Shown here: in pieces, positions 1-8,333 of the stretch
Layout of the letters: each line of letters starts with the position of its first letter
Position numbering within the stretch: position 1 is the first letter of the stretch
Origin: Mycobacterium neglectum
GTDB taxonomy: Bacteria > Actinomycetota > Actinomycetes > Mycobacteriales > Mycobacteriaceae
DNA length: 64,000 bases
Assembly: GCF_002591975.1 (NCBI RefSeq)
Contig: NZ_NVQE01000006.1
Coordinates: 62,001-126,000 of the forward strand
Reading direction: 5' to 3'
Position numbers and translations under genes: made by a program
The notes under the pieces: generated by a model
The model's input: only the letters and a program-made list of their open reading frames with translations
Told to the model about the DNA's origin: nothing
Databases searched by the model: none

Positions 1-932
1 ATGGTCGTGTCGTAGAGCGTGAGCTCGCCCTGGACCGTCCGCGCCAGGATCTGGCTCGAGGTGTCGTACCGCAGCGTCTCCTCGACCCACAGTGGCACCC
101 GCTCCAGGTCGGTGTAGACCGGAGCCAGCTGATCGGGGTTCTTGTGGCCCCAGAAAGCCGCATTGGCAAGGAGTTTGGTGGTGGTCTCATTACCGGCGAT
201 CACCATCAGGAACATGAACCCGAGGATCTCGTCGTCGGTGAGCCGGTCCCCGTCGATCTCAGCCTCGAGCAGTGCCGACGTCAGATCGTCGGTGAGCTGC
301 TTGCGGCGCTGGGCGACCATCTCCTGGTAGTAGACGATCAGGTTCAGAGAGGCCTCGATGGCTGCGGGTGGCACGTCGGTGACGCCCTCGTCGCGGTGCA
401 TCACCCCGTCTGCCCACGCCCGCACCTGGTCGCGGTCCTCGACGGGTACGCCCATCAACTCGGAGATGACGTCCATCGGGAGCTTGCCAGCGAATTCGTT
501 GACGTAGTCGACGGTTTCAGAAGGAGACGAGCGCGCCTTCTCCATCATGATGTCGAGATGCTGAGTCGCGATCTCGGTGACCCGGGGCTCCAGCTCGCGG
601 ATGCGACGCGGAGTGAAACCCTTGGAGACGAGGGTGCGCAACCGGAGGTGCGCCGGATCGTCCATCGCCAGGAAGGACATGGTCTTGGACGCGTGCGGGC
701 CCCGCGAGGCCGGATCCAGTGACACCCCGAACTTGTTGGACAACGTGGCGCTGTTGCGGAAGCCCGCCAGCACGTCCTGGTGCCGGGACAATGCCCAGAA
801 GCCGAGTTCGGAGTTGCGGTACAGCGGGGCCTCGTCGCGCAGGCGTTTGTAGTACGGGTAGGGATCCTCGTGGAAGTCGTAGTCGTACGGGTCGAGCAGC
901 AGGTCGCTGGTATCGACGATCTCGGATGTCAC
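1..932 (-). CDS. cyp123: Cytochrome P450, CYP123-type (3' end cut by window)
   Basis: Heme monooxygenase, truncated: about 310 N-terminal residues are present and the heme-binding cysteine loop lies beyond the left edge. The reading begins V-T-S-E-I-V-D and continues LLLDPYDYDFHEDPYPYY. The I-helix oxygen-activation motif AGNETTT and the K-helix ExxR (EETLR) are visible. The GTG start at 932 overlaps the TGA of the upstream TetR gene by 4 bases (GTGA), so translation is probably coupled. The sequence and the neighbouring TetR and aldehyde dehydrogenase match what I remember of M. tuberculosis Rv0766c (CYP123). The substrate is unknown; the cluster context suggests oxidation of a lipid or alcohol-type compound (inference). 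Confidence 0.88.
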   Translation of the reverse strand, partial: MTSEIVDTSDLLLDPYDYDFHEDPYPYYKRLRDEAPLYRNSELGFWALSRHQDVLAGFRNSATLSNKFGVSLDPASRGPHASKTMSFLAMDDPAHLRLRTLVSKGFTPRRIRELEPRVTEIATQHLDIMMEKARSSPSETVDYVNEFAGKLPMDVISELMGVPVEDRDQVRAWADGVMHRDEGVTDVPPAAIEASLNLIVYYQEMVAQRRKQLTDDLTSALLEAEIDGDRLTDDEILGFMFLMVIAGNETTTKLLANAAFWGHKNPDQLAPVYTDLERVPLWVEETLRYDTSSQILARTVQGELTLYDTT

Positions 933-1537
933 TGGTCGTCTCCCAAGATGAGACCGACCACATAGCTGAGGCGGTCGGCGATCTGGTGATAGGTGAAGGC
1001 GCCGCTTCCGGCGTTCACCAACGCGCCGAAGAAGGTCATCTCCAACGCGGCGAGTGTGCGCGGGTCCGCATCCGGGCCGACGGCTGAACGGATGCGGCGG
1101 TGGATCTCTGCGCCGATGCGATCACGGACCGAGCGCACCGCGTCGTCGTTTCCGCTCAGCAGAGCGGTGGTGCAGGCGGCGGCCACCTCCGGCTCATCGG
1201 CGACCGTCAGCGCCATGCTGCGCAGCGTCTTCTCGACGCGGGCGGTCCGGCTGTCGTTGACGTCGGTGAAGTAGGGCACCCGGCGGATCAGGTTCAGGTA
1301 GACCTCGGCGATCAGATGGTTCTTCGACGAGAAGTAGGTGTAGGCGGTTGCCGGCGCGACCTTGGCCCGCGCCGCGACCGCACGCACCGTGAGATCCGCG
1401 TACGACGACTCGCGCAGCATCTCCACGCCGGCGGCAAGCACCTTGTTGAAGGTCTCCTCCTGGCGCCGGTTGCGCGGCGTCTCCCCTGGTTGAGGGAGAG
1501 GCGGTTGCGTGACCACCACCGCTGGTTCACTGGACAC
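929..1537 (-). CDS. TetR-family transcriptional regulator (Rv0767c-like)
   Basis: A 202-residue repressor-type protein. The N-terminal helix-turn-helix is clear: RAVAARAKVAPATAYTYFSSKNHLIAEVY at about residues 50-80, followed by an all-helical ligand-binding region. The GTG start at 1537 is preceded by TAAGTT and a 6-base gap (minus strand), which fits a leaderless transcript. A palindrome (1531-1544) covers this start, so autoregulation is likely. The gene is divergent from the aldehyde dehydrogenase at 1680 and coupled to the downstream P450. Its likely job is to control both directions of this cluster (inference). The ligand is unknown. Confidence 0.9.
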   Translation of the reverse strand: MSSEPAVVVTQPPLPQPGETPRNRRQEETFNKVLAAGVEMLRESSYADLTVRAVAARAKVAPATAYTYFSSKNHLIAEVYLNLIRRVPYFTDVNDSRTARVEKTLRSMALTVADEPEVAAACTTALLSGNDDAVRSVRDRIGAEIHRRIRSAVGPDADPRTLAALEMTFFGALVNAGSGAFTYHQIADRLSYVVGLILGDDQ

Positions 1538-1544
1538 ATGTCCA
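1531..1544. promoter_or_regulatory. Candidate TetR operator 1 (palindrome)
   Basis: TGGACA, two bases, TGTCCA: a perfect 6+6 palindrome over the GTG start and directly beside the -10-like TAAGTT (1544-1549, minus strand) of the TetR gene. A second copy of the core GGACA-nn-TGTCC lies at 1644-1655 before the divergent aldehyde dehydrogenase. Its role as operator is inferred. Confidence 0.55.
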
Positions 1545-1642
1545 ACTTATCCGACAGGGACAGCATGAAGCAAGTACACAGGTGAACCGGGGCGCCCTTG
1601 CTTCTCGCCGCAAGGAGCGGCTATGGTTCGAGATGAGACAGT

Positions 1643-1656
1643 CGGACAGTTGTCCA
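1643..1656. promoter_or_regulatory. Candidate TetR operator 2 (palindrome)
   Basis: GGACA-GT-TGTCC (1644-1655) repeats the core of the palindrome at 1531-1544. It sits about 25 bases before the aldehyde dehydrogenase start at 1680. Two matching sites in one divergent intergenic region point to the TetR at 929-1537 controlling both transcription units. Confidence 0.5.
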
Positions 1657-1679
1657 GTAGTGCGAACACAGGAGTTCGG

Positions 1680-3149
1680 ATGGGAATCCTCGCCGATCGC
1701 GAGAGTCGTTTGCTCATCGACGGAGAGCTTGTCGCCGGGAGCGCGGGCACGTTCGGAACCGTCAACCCGGCCACCGAAGAGGTGCTCGGCGTCGCAGCCG
1801 ACGCAAGCACCGACGACATGGGCCGGGCGATCGAGGCGGCGCGGCGCGCCTTCGACGAGACGGGCTGGTCGACGGACACCGAGCTGCGGGTGCGCGGCAT
1901 TCGCCAACTCCAGCAGGCGATGCGCGACGCGGCGGAGGATCTGCGGGAGGTGACGATCAGCGAGGTCGGCGCGCCCCGGATGCTGACCTCGATGGCGCAA
2001 CTCGAGGGCCCCGTCGAAGACCTGAGCTTCTGCGCCGACACCGCGGAGTCGTACGCGTGGACCACCGATTTCGGTGTCGCGTCGCCCATGGGGATCAAGA
2101 CCCAACGCACCATCGCACGCGAAGCCGTCGGCGTGGTTGGCGCGATCACCCCGTGGAATTTCCCCCACCAGATCAATCTCGCCAAGCTAGGTCCCGCTCT
2201 GGCGGCCGGCAACACGATCGTGCTCAAGCCGGCACCCGATACACCTTGGTGCGCGGCGGTGCTGGGCGAGCTGATCGTCGAACACACCGACATCCCAGCC
2301 GGCGTGGTCAACATCATCACGTCCAGCGATCACGGCGTCGGCGCCCTGTTGTCGAAAGACCCACGGGTGGACATGGTTTCGTTCACCGGGTCGACGAACA
2401 CAGGGCGAGCGGTGATGGCTGACGGTGCCGCCACCCTGAAGAAGGTGTTTCTGGAACTCGGCGGCAAGTCGGCTTTCCTGGTACTCGATGACGCCGACCT
2501 GGCAGGCGCCTGCTCGATGTCCGCGTTCACGGCGTCGATGCATGCGGGCCAGGGGTGTGCGATCACCACCCGGCTGGTGGTGCCGCGGGCCCGCTACGAC
2601 GAAGCAGTCGAGGCGGCGGCGGCCACGATGGCCGGTTTGAGGCCCGGCGACCCCCAGGATGCCGGCACTATCTGCGGGCCGGTGATATCGGAACGGCAGC
2701 GCGACCGCGTGCAGGCCTACCTGGATTCGGCCGCCGACGAGGGTGGCAAGTTCGCCTGCGGCGGAGGGCGTCCCGCCGATCGTGACGTCGGCTACTTCAT
2801 CGAGCCGACCGTCATCGCCGGACTGGACAACAACGCCAAGGTCGCCCGGGAAGAGATCTTCGGGCCGGTGCTCACCGTCATCGCCCACGACGGCGACGAC
2901 GATGCCGTGCGCATCGCCAACGACTCGCCCTACGGTCTGTCGGGCACGGTCTTCTCGCCGGACATCGAGCGGGCGAACGCGGTGGCCGCGAGGCTGCGCG
3001 TCGGCACCGTGAACATCAACGGCGGTGTCTGGTACTCGGCCGACATGCCGTTCGGCGGATACAAGCAGTCCGGTATCGGCCGTGAGATGGGGCTCGCCGG
3101 CTTCGAGGAGTACCTGGAAATCAAAGCCATTGCGACAGCAGCGAGTTGA
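1680..3149 (+). CDS. aldA: NAD(P)-dependent aldehyde dehydrogenase (AldA, Rv0768-like)
   Basis: Oxidises an aldehyde to the acid, probably as a step after the P450 and alcohol-dehydrogenase-type enzymes nearby. It has the usual family length (489 residues). Catalytic features visible are GPALAAGNTIVLKPA (cofactor site), ELGGKS with Glu about residue 259, and GQGC with the nucleophile Cys about residue 293. The ATG at 1680 is preferred over upstream starts because AGGAG lies 5-6 bases before it. It is the first gene of a + strand run that continues with the SDR at 3227. Confidence 0.92.
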   Translation: MGILADRESRLLIDGELVAGSAGTFGTVNPATEEVLGVAADASTDDMGRAIEAARRAFDETGWSTDTELRVRGIRQLQQAMRDAAEDLREVTISEVGAPRMLTSMAQLEGPVEDLSFCADTAESYAWTTDFGVASPMGIKTQRTIAREAVGVVGAITPWNFPHQINLAKLGPALAAGNTIVLKPAPDTPWCAAVLGELIVEHTDIPAGVVNIITSSDHGVGALLSKDPRVDMVSFTGSTNTGRAVMADGAATLKKVFLELGGKSAFLVLDDADLAGACSMSAFTASMHAGQGCAITTRLVVPRARYDEAVEAAAATMAGLRPGDPQDAGTICGPVISERQRDRVQAYLDSAADEGGKFACGGGRPADRDVGYFIEPTVIAGLDNNAKVAREEIFGPVLTVIAHDGDDDAVRIANDSPYGLSGTVFSPDIERANAVAARLRVGTVNINGGVWYSADMPFGGYKQSGIGREMGLAGFEEYLEIKAIATAAS

Positions 3150-3167
3150 TCGCCGAACGGCCACTTA

Positions 3168-3182
3168 TCCAACGCTATTGGA
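3168..3182. promoter_or_regulatory. Inverted repeat upstream of SDR gene
   Basis: TCCAA, five bases, TTGGA, about 45 bases before the SDR start. The left flank ACTTATCC-A-AC also occurs as ACTTATCC-G-AC at about 1545-1555 in the TetR/aldA intergenic region, so both promoters may share an element. The function is inferred. Confidence 0.35.
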
Positions 3183-3226
3183 CTAACGGCGACCAATAAC
3201 TGGCCACTCGGCGGGAAGAGGGAGAC

Positions 3227-3982
3227 ATGTACGGAGATCAGTTCAAGGAAAAGGTCGCGATCGTCACCGGCGCCGGCGGCGGTATCGGTCAGGCGTATGC
3301 CGAGGCACTGGCCCGTGAGGGTGCGGCCGTGGTGGTCGCCGACATCAATGTCGAAGGCGCGCAGAAGGTCGCCGACGGCATCAAGGGCGAGGGCGGCAAC
3401 GCGCTCGCGGTGCGCGTCGACGTTTCCGACCCCGACTCCGCCAAGGAGATGGCCGCGCAGACGCTGGCCGAGTTCGAGGGCATCGACTACCTGGTCAACA
3501 ACGCCGCGATCTTCGGCGGCATGAAGCTGGACTTCCTCATCACCGTCGACTGGGAGTACTACAAGAAGTTCATGAGCGTGAACATGGACGGCGCGCTGGT
3601 GTGCACCCGCGCGGTATACCGCAAGATGGCCAAGCGCGGCGGCGGGGCGATCGTCAACCAGTCCTCCACCGCGGCATGGCTGTATTCGAACTTCTACGGC
3701 CTGGCCAAGGTCGGCATCAACGGCCTCACCCAGCAGCTCGCCACCGAACTCGGTGGTCAGAACATCCGCGTCAACGCCATCGCGCCCGGACCCATCGACA
3801 CCGAGGCCAATCGCACGACAACGCCACAGGAGATGGTCGCCGACATCGTGAAGGGAATTCCGTTGTCGCGTATGGGCGAGGTGGACGACCTGACCGGCAT
3901 GTGCCTGTTCCTGCTGTCCGACCAGGCCAAGTGGGTCACCGGTCAGATCTTCAACGTCGACGGCGGACAGATCATTAGATGA
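3227..3982 (+). CDS. Short-chain dehydrogenase/reductase (Rv0769-like)
   Basis: Classical SDR of 251 residues. The cofactor loop TGAGGGIGQ is near residue 15, NNAA near residue 90, and the YxxxK catalytic pair is at Tyr157/Lys161 (YGLAK) with an upstream Ser-Ser. It probably interconverts an alcohol and a ketone or aldehyde. AGGGAG precedes the ATG. Its TGA overlaps the ATG of the next gene (ATGA at 3979), so the two are translationally coupled. It belongs to the catabolic run with aldehyde dehydrogenase, HIBADH-like dehydrogenase and CMD protein. The substrate is unknown. Confidence 0.92.
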   Translation: MYGDQFKEKVAIVTGAGGGIGQAYAEALAREGAAVVVADINVEGAQKVADGIKGEGGNALAVRVDVSDPDSAKEMAAQTLAEFEGIDYLVNNAAIFGGMKLDFLITVDWEYYKKFMSVNMDGALVCTRAVYRKMAKRGGGAIVNQSSTAAWLYSNFYGLAKVGINGLTQQLATELGGQNIRVNAIAPGPIDTEANRTTTPQEMVADIVKGIPLSRMGEVDDLTGMCLFLLSDQAKWVTGQIFNVDGGQIIR

Positions 3983-4842
3983 GCGACGACCTCAAGCTCG
4001 GTTACATCGGCCTTGGCAACCAGGGTGCTCCGATGGCGAAGCGCCTCGTGGAGTGGCCCGGCGGACTGGTGGTCTTCGATGTGCGCACCGAGGCGATGAC
4101 AGCGTTGGCGGAACTCGGCGCTTCACTGGCGGACTCCGTGGCGGATGTCGCGCAGGCCGACGTCATCAGCGTCACCGTGCTCAATGACGATCAGGTGCGC
4201 GACGTCGTGGGTCAGCTCGCCGAGCATGCGAAGCCGGGCACCGTCATCGCGATCCATTCCACCATCGAGCCCGACACCGCTTCCGAGTTGGCTGATGAGT
4301 TGCACTCCAAGGGGATCCACATCGTCGACGCACCGGTCAGCGGAGGTGCAGGCGCGGCGGACAAGGGTGAGCTGGCTGTCATGGTCGGTGCGGACGACGA
4401 GGCTTACGACAAGGTCAAGCCAGTGTTCAAACAGTGGGCGTCGCTGGTGGTGCGTGCGGGTGCTCCCGGCGCAGGCACACGAATGAAGATCGCCCGCAAC
4501 ATGCTGACATTCATCGGGTTCACCGCGGCGTGTGAGGCGTCCAGGCTCGCCGAAGCGGCCGGCATCGATCTGCAGAAGCTCGGCCGCGTGGTGCGCCACA
4601 GCGATGCCCAGAGCGGCGGGCCGGGCGCGATCATGGTCCGCGACGACACCAAACCGCTGCAGCCCGATCACTTCGTGCACGACATGTTCGTCCACACCCG
4701 GGGGCTGGCTGAGAAGGACCTGAAGTTGGCCCTCGGGCTTGGCGAAGCCAACGGTGTGGAACTGCCACTGGCCGAGATAGCTTTGCGGGATCTGGCCGCC
4801 GGACTTGGTGTACCGCATACGAGTTCGACCACGAAGGAGTAA
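3979..4842 (+). CDS. NAD(P)-dependent 3-hydroxyisobutyrate/6-phosphogluconate dehydrogenase-like protein (Rv0770-like)
   Basis: 287 residues, the normal length of the beta-hydroxyacid dehydrogenase family. The N-terminal Rossmann motif is GYIGLGNQGAPMAK (about residues 8-21). The substrate loop DAPVSGGAGAA is near residue 117, and the catalytic-lysine helix MKIARNML is near residue 169. It would oxidise a short beta-hydroxy acid using NAD(P). It starts on the stop of the SDR gene and is followed after 3 bases by the CMD gene, so it is mid-operon. The exact substrate cannot be told from sequence. Confidence 0.9.
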   Translation: MSDDLKLGYIGLGNQGAPMAKRLVEWPGGLVVFDVRTEAMTALAELGASLADSVADVAQADVISVTVLNDDQVRDVVGQLAEHAKPGTVIAIHSTIEPDTASELADELHSKGIHIVDAPVSGGAGAADKGELAVMVGADDEAYDKVKPVFKQWASLVVRAGAPGAGTRMKIARNMLTFIGFTAACEASRLAEAAGIDLQKLGRVVRHSDAQSGGPGAIMVRDDTKPLQPDHFVHDMFVHTRGLAEKDLKLALGLGEANGVELPLAEIALRDLAAGLGVPHTSSTTKE

Positions 4843-4845
4843 TCA

Positions 4846-5286
4846 ATGGACGAACTGCGCCGCAAGGGCCTCGAGAAGATGAACGAGGTGTACGGCTGGG
4901 AAATGCCGGACATGCCCGGCGATTACTTCGCGCTCACGGCCGACCACCTCTTCGGCACCATCTGGAGCCGTCCCGGTTTGTCGATGCGCGACAAGCGGAT
5001 GATGACGCTCACCTGCGTCACCGCGCTCGGCATCTCGGATCTGGCGGAGATCCAGGTCAATGCGGCGCTGAGCAACGAGGAATTCACCGTCGAGGAGCTC
5101 AAGGAGATGGCGATCTTCCTGACCCACTACCTCGGCTTCCCGCTCGGCTCCAAGCTCGACGGTGTCGTCACCAAGGTGGCCGCCAAGCGTAAGAAGGATG
5201 CGGAGAAAGGGCGCGGAGAAGACAAGAAGGGCAATGTCAACGCCGCGCTGAACATGCACTCGGGAAGCAAGCTCGATGATGAGTAG
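4846..5286 (+). CDS. Carboxymuconolactone decarboxylase family protein (Rv0771-like)
   Basis: A 146-residue CMD/AhpD-fold protein. The family core is recognisable: RDKRMMTLTCVTALG at about residues 46-60, then an AALSNEEFTVEELKEMAIFLTHYLGFP segment. The paired CxxC of AhpD-type peroxidases is absent (one Cys, in LTCVTAL), so a decarboxylase-like or scaffold role is more likely than peroxidase. The C-terminal tail is lysine-rich. Its end overlaps the next start by 11 bases (5276-5286), suggesting coupling to the unknown protein that follows. Confidence 0.87.
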   Translation: MDELRRKGLEKMNEVYGWEMPDMPGDYFALTADHLFGTIWSRPGLSMRDKRMMTLTCVTALGISDLAEIQVNAALSNEEFTVEELKEMAIFLTHYLGFPLGSKLDGVVTKVAAKRKKDAEKGRGEDKKGNVNAALNMHSGSKLDDE

Positions 5287-6502
5287 ATATGCCGCGCTGA
5301 CACGCGAAGAACTCGCCACCCTGGTGCCCGAGTTGCTGTTGATCGGTCAGCTCATCGACCGCTCCGGAATGGCGCATTGCATCAGCGCGTGGGGACGCGA
5401 GGAGATGCTGCAGGTCGCCATCGAGGAGTGGGCGGCGTCCAGTCCGCTCTACACCAAACGGATGCAGAAGGCGCTCAACTACGAGGGCGTCGACATCTTC
5501 ACCCTTTTCAAGGGCTTGCAGCTCGACATCGGCGCCCCGCCGCAGTTCATGGATTTTCGCTACATCGTTCACGACCGCTGGCACGGCGAGTTCTACCTCG
5601 ATCACTGTGGCGCCCTGCTTGATGTCGAGCCGATGGGCGAGGACTACGTCAAGGGCATGTGCCACGACATCGAGGACCCGACGTTCGACGCGACGGCGTT
5701 GGCCACCAACCGCAAGGCTCAGGTTCGGCCGATCCACCGGCCGCCGAGGACACCGTCCGACCAGCATCCGCACTGCAGGTGGACGGTGATCATCGACGAG
5801 TCCTATCCGGAGGTTCCGTTCATCCCCGCGATGGACATAGTCGGCGCCACTCGCGCATACCACACCGAGCTCGAGCCGATCGATCCGAACGACGAAGGCA
5901 TGGCTGACTATTCGGGAGAGTTGCTCGCCGATGTCGACTTCGGTGCGTTCTCGCATTCGGCGCTGGTCCGGATCGCCGACGAGGTGTGTCTGCAGATGCA
6001 TCTGCTGGTGAAGTCGTTCACGATCGCGGTCGAGAAGCGCGCCAAGGACGACGCAGCGCTCGCGCGGTCGATCCGCACCAAGCAGCTGATCGGTATCGCC
6101 GGGGTGGCTGCCGAGCGAATCCACAAGGCGCTCAAGCTTCCCGGCGGAGTCAAGGGCGCGCTGCGAGTACTGGAACTGCACCCGCTGCTCAACCCGGCCG
6201 CCTATGTGTCGGCAGACATCGATCCGAACTTCGTCCACGTCCGGCGCTCGCCGGCATATGAGGACGGTGCGTGGATCTCGCTGGTGTCGCCGGTTGCCGA
6301 TACCCCGCTGCAGGCGATCGTGCAGGCGGTCGATCCTCATCTGCGCGCTGAGGTCTCGGGCACCGAGTCGGATTGGACCGTCCGCGTGATCGAAACCGAC
6401 ACCGCGGCAAAGAAACTGTCTGAGGTCGAGGTGACCGAATTCAGCCGAGGTGCGTCGTGGGTGTTCGAGGAGCGGAAGTCGCTTCCACTGACGGTCGTAT
6501 AG
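5276..6502 (+). CDS. Conserved-looking protein of unknown function, 408 residues
   Basis: I do not recognise a family. The frame is open for 408 residues with ordinary composition and starts inside the CMD gene (ATGATGAG), so it is coupled to the catabolic operon. The N-terminal third holds clustered possible metal or acid-base residues: VHDRWHGEFYLDHCG near residues 98-112 and MCHDIEDP near residues 127-134. The centre has His/Asp/Glu-containing strands (HCRWTVIIDESY); the rest is mainly helical then strand-rich. No signal peptide or membrane segment is seen. The position suggests an enzyme in the same pathway as the dehydrogenases. Its 3' end overlaps the convergent TetR gene by 62 bases. 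A longer antisense ORF covers it but has shadow-like composition. Confidence 0.75.
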   Translation: MMSRYAALTREELATLVPELLLIGQLIDRSGMAHCISAWGREEMLQVAIEEWAASSPLYTKRMQKALNYEGVDIFTLFKGLQLDIGAPPQFMDFRYIVHDRWHGEFYLDHCGALLDVEPMGEDYVKGMCHDIEDPTFDATALATNRKAQVRPIHRPPRTPSDQHPHCRWTVIIDESYPEVPFIPAMDIVGATRAYHTELEPIDPNDEGMADYSGELLADVDFGAFSHSALVRIADEVCLQMHLLVKSFTIAVEKRAKDDAALARSIRTKQLIGIAGVAAERIHKALKLPGGVKGALRVLELHPLLNPAAYVSADIDPNFVHVRRSPAYEDGAWISLVSPVADTPLQAIVQAVDPHLRAEVSGTESDWTVRVIETDTAAKKLSEVEVTEFSRGASWVFEERKSLPLTVV

Positions 6503-7082
6503 CCGCCCCCACCCAGCGGCGCAGGTAATTGCGGAGTTCGACACCTTGGCGCGGTGGTCGGCCGGGGTCGATGACGAATGACTGGATGATCCGCAGCAGA
6601 TGCTCGACGAGTTCGCCGAGATCTGCGTCGGTGTAGCCCAGTCCGGTCCAGTCGACGTCGAACCTGCGAACCATCGAGTGGCCGAAGTCCAGCGCGACAT
6701 CCGACGTCACCGACTCTGTGTGTGGGTTCGGCTGGCCGGGCATGATGAGCAGGCCGAGGTGCTTGTCCTCGGGCAACCATTCCAGCGCCGTGGCGACTGC
6801 CTCCGCAATCGCGTCGGCCGGATCGGTGATGCCGCGCATATGTGCGGCCAATCGGTCGAGGAAGCCGCTCGCGGCGTGCACGGCGGCGGCGATCAGCAGT
6901 GCATCGGTGCTGGGGAAATAGCGGTACACCGTCTGGCGGGTGACACCGAGAGTGCGGGCGACGTCGCTGATCGAAAAATCGGCGCCACGTGCATCGATCG
7001 CCTTGCTCGCCGCGACGAGGATACGGCTGATGGCCTCTTCGTCGGTGGCGGGTGCCGATCCAGACCAGCCGTGGGTGCGCAT
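6441..7082 (-). CDS. TetR-family transcriptional regulator
   Basis: 213 residues. The N-terminal DNA-binding helices FSISDVARTLGVTRQTVYRYFPSTDALLIAAA (about residues 36-67) are typical. The ATG at 7082 has TACTAT six bases upstream (7089-7094, minus strand), the layout of a leaderless promoter, so it can be transcribed separately from the P450 gene 15 bases upstream. The best operator candidate is the perfect inverted repeat at 8335-8361 on the P450 promoter. The ligand is probably a steroid- or lipid-like P450 substrate (inference). Confidence 0.88.
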   Translation of the reverse strand: MRTHGWSGSAPATDEEAISRILVAASKAIDARGADFSISDVARTLGVTRQTVYRYFPSTDALLIAAAVHAASGFLDRLAAHMRGITDPADAIAEAVATALEWLPEDKHLGLLIMPGQPNPHTESVTSDVALDFGHSMVRRFDVDWTGLGYTDADLGELVEHLLRIIQSFVIDPGRPPRQGVELRNYLRRWVGAAIRPSVEATSAPRTPTTHLG

Positions 7083-7097
7083 CCCCGGATAGTAGTC

Positions 7098-8327
7098 TCA
7101 GCCGCCGAAAGAGACGGGCAGCGCCTTGACCCCGTTGATCCAGCCTGACCTAAGCCGTTGCGGTTCATCCAGTTTGGCGATGTTGGGAATCTGATCAGCC
7201 AGCTCGTTGAAGATCAGCTTGATTTCCATGCGAGCGAGGTTCGCACCGATGCAGAAGTGCGCGCCATTGCCACCGAACGCCAGATGCGGGTTGGGATTGC
7301 GCAGGATGTTGAATTCGAAGGGAGAATCGAACACGTCCTCGTCGAAGTTCGCCGAACTGTAGAAGAGGCCCACACGCTGCCCTTCGCGGATCATGACACC
7401 GCCGATCTCGTTGTCTGCCAACGCAGTTCGCTGGAAGCAGTGCACAGGGGTGGCCCAGCGGATAATTTCGTCGACCGCGGTGTCCGGCCGGTCCCGCTTG
7501 AACAGCTCCCACTGGTCGGGGTTCTCGAAGAACGCGTTGATGCCGTGGGTCATGGCGTTGCGGGTGGTCTCGTTGCCTGCCACGGCCAGCAGGATGACGA
7601 AGAACGCGAACTCGACATCGCCGAGCGATTCGCCGTCGATGTCGGCCTGAATCAGGCGCGTGACGATGTCATCGGCCGGACAGCGCCGGCGATCTTCGGC
7701 CATGGTGTATGCGTAGCCCATGAGCTCGGCGTTGGCCGTCGTGGGATCGGAGTCGAAATCCGGATCGTCGGTGTTCATGATCGAGTTGGTCCAGTGAAAG
7801 AGCTTCTCGCGGTCGGCCTCGGGCACGCCGATCAGGTCGGCGATCGCCAGCAGGGGCAGGCTCATCGCGATGTCGTCGACGAAGTCCCCGCTCCCCTTTG
7901 CCTTCGCCGCACCGACGATCTCACGTGCGGCGACGGCCAACTTCTCCTCGAGCGCGGCGACCGAGCGCGGGGTGAACAGCCGCGACACGATCTTGCGCAG
8001 CCGGGTGTGCTCGGGGGCGTCATGGTTGATCAACAGAGCCTTGGTCAGGTCGAGCTGCTCGCTGGTGACGCCGTCGGGCAGCCGCATCACAGCGCCCTTG
8101 CGGTTGGTGGACCACAGGTCGCTGTTGCGGGAGATCGACTTGATGTCCTCGTGGCGGGTGATCACCCAGTAGCCGCCGTCGTCGAAGATCGATTCCTGCT
8201 GGTCGTTCCACCACACTGGCGCTGTCTTGCGCAGTTCGGCGAACTCGGTGACGGGAATTCCCTGCAGCAGGACGTCGGGGTCGGTGAAGTCGAAACCCGC
8301 GCCGAAGGGGCATGTGCTCTGCGTCAT
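7098..8327 (-). CDS. Cytochrome P450, CYP125 family
   Basis: Heme monooxygenase of about 409 residues. It closely resembles the CYP125 steroid C26-hydroxylase family as I remember it: PGFDFTDP-like N-terminus, APVWWN, GGYWVITRHEDIKSISR, HDAPEHTRLRKIVSR, the I-helix AGNETTRN, ExxR (DEIIR) and the heme loop FGGNGAHFCIGANLARME. In M. tuberculosis CYP125 starts cholesterol side-chain breakdown. This copy sits outside the cholesterol regulon locus and may be a paralogue with another sterol or lipid substrate. The start at 8327 is chosen over 8342 because TATGGT lies six bases before it, and the inverted repeat at 8335-8361 would otherwise be coding. Electron supply may come from the reductase upstream. 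Confidence 0.88.
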   Translation of the reverse strand: MTQSTCPFGAGFDFTDPDVLLQGIPVTEFAELRKTAPVWWNDQQESIFDDGGYWVITRHEDIKSISRNSDLWSTNRKGAVMRLPDGVTSEQLDLTKALLINHDAPEHTRLRKIVSRLFTPRSVAALEEKLAVAAREIVGAAKAKGSGDFVDDIAMSLPLLAIADLIGVPEADREKLFHWTNSIMNTDDPDFDSDPTTANAELMGYAYTMAEDRRRCPADDIVTRLIQADIDGESLGDVEFAFFVILLAVAGNETTRNAMTHGINAFFENPDQWELFKRDRPDTAVDEIIRWATPVHCFQRTALADNEIGGVMIREGQRVGLFYSSANFDEDVFDSPFEFNILRNPNPHLAFGGNGAHFCIGANLARMEIKLIFNELADQIPNIAKLDEPQRLRSGWINGVKALPVSFGG

Positions 8328-8333
8328 AGTGCG

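Noticed and set aside
5237..6700. Long minus-strand ORF (487 codons) opposite the unknown protein
   Set aside because: Arg/His/Asp-rich composition without any domain, and it collides with the coupled + strand gene and the TetR; a GC-driven shadow.
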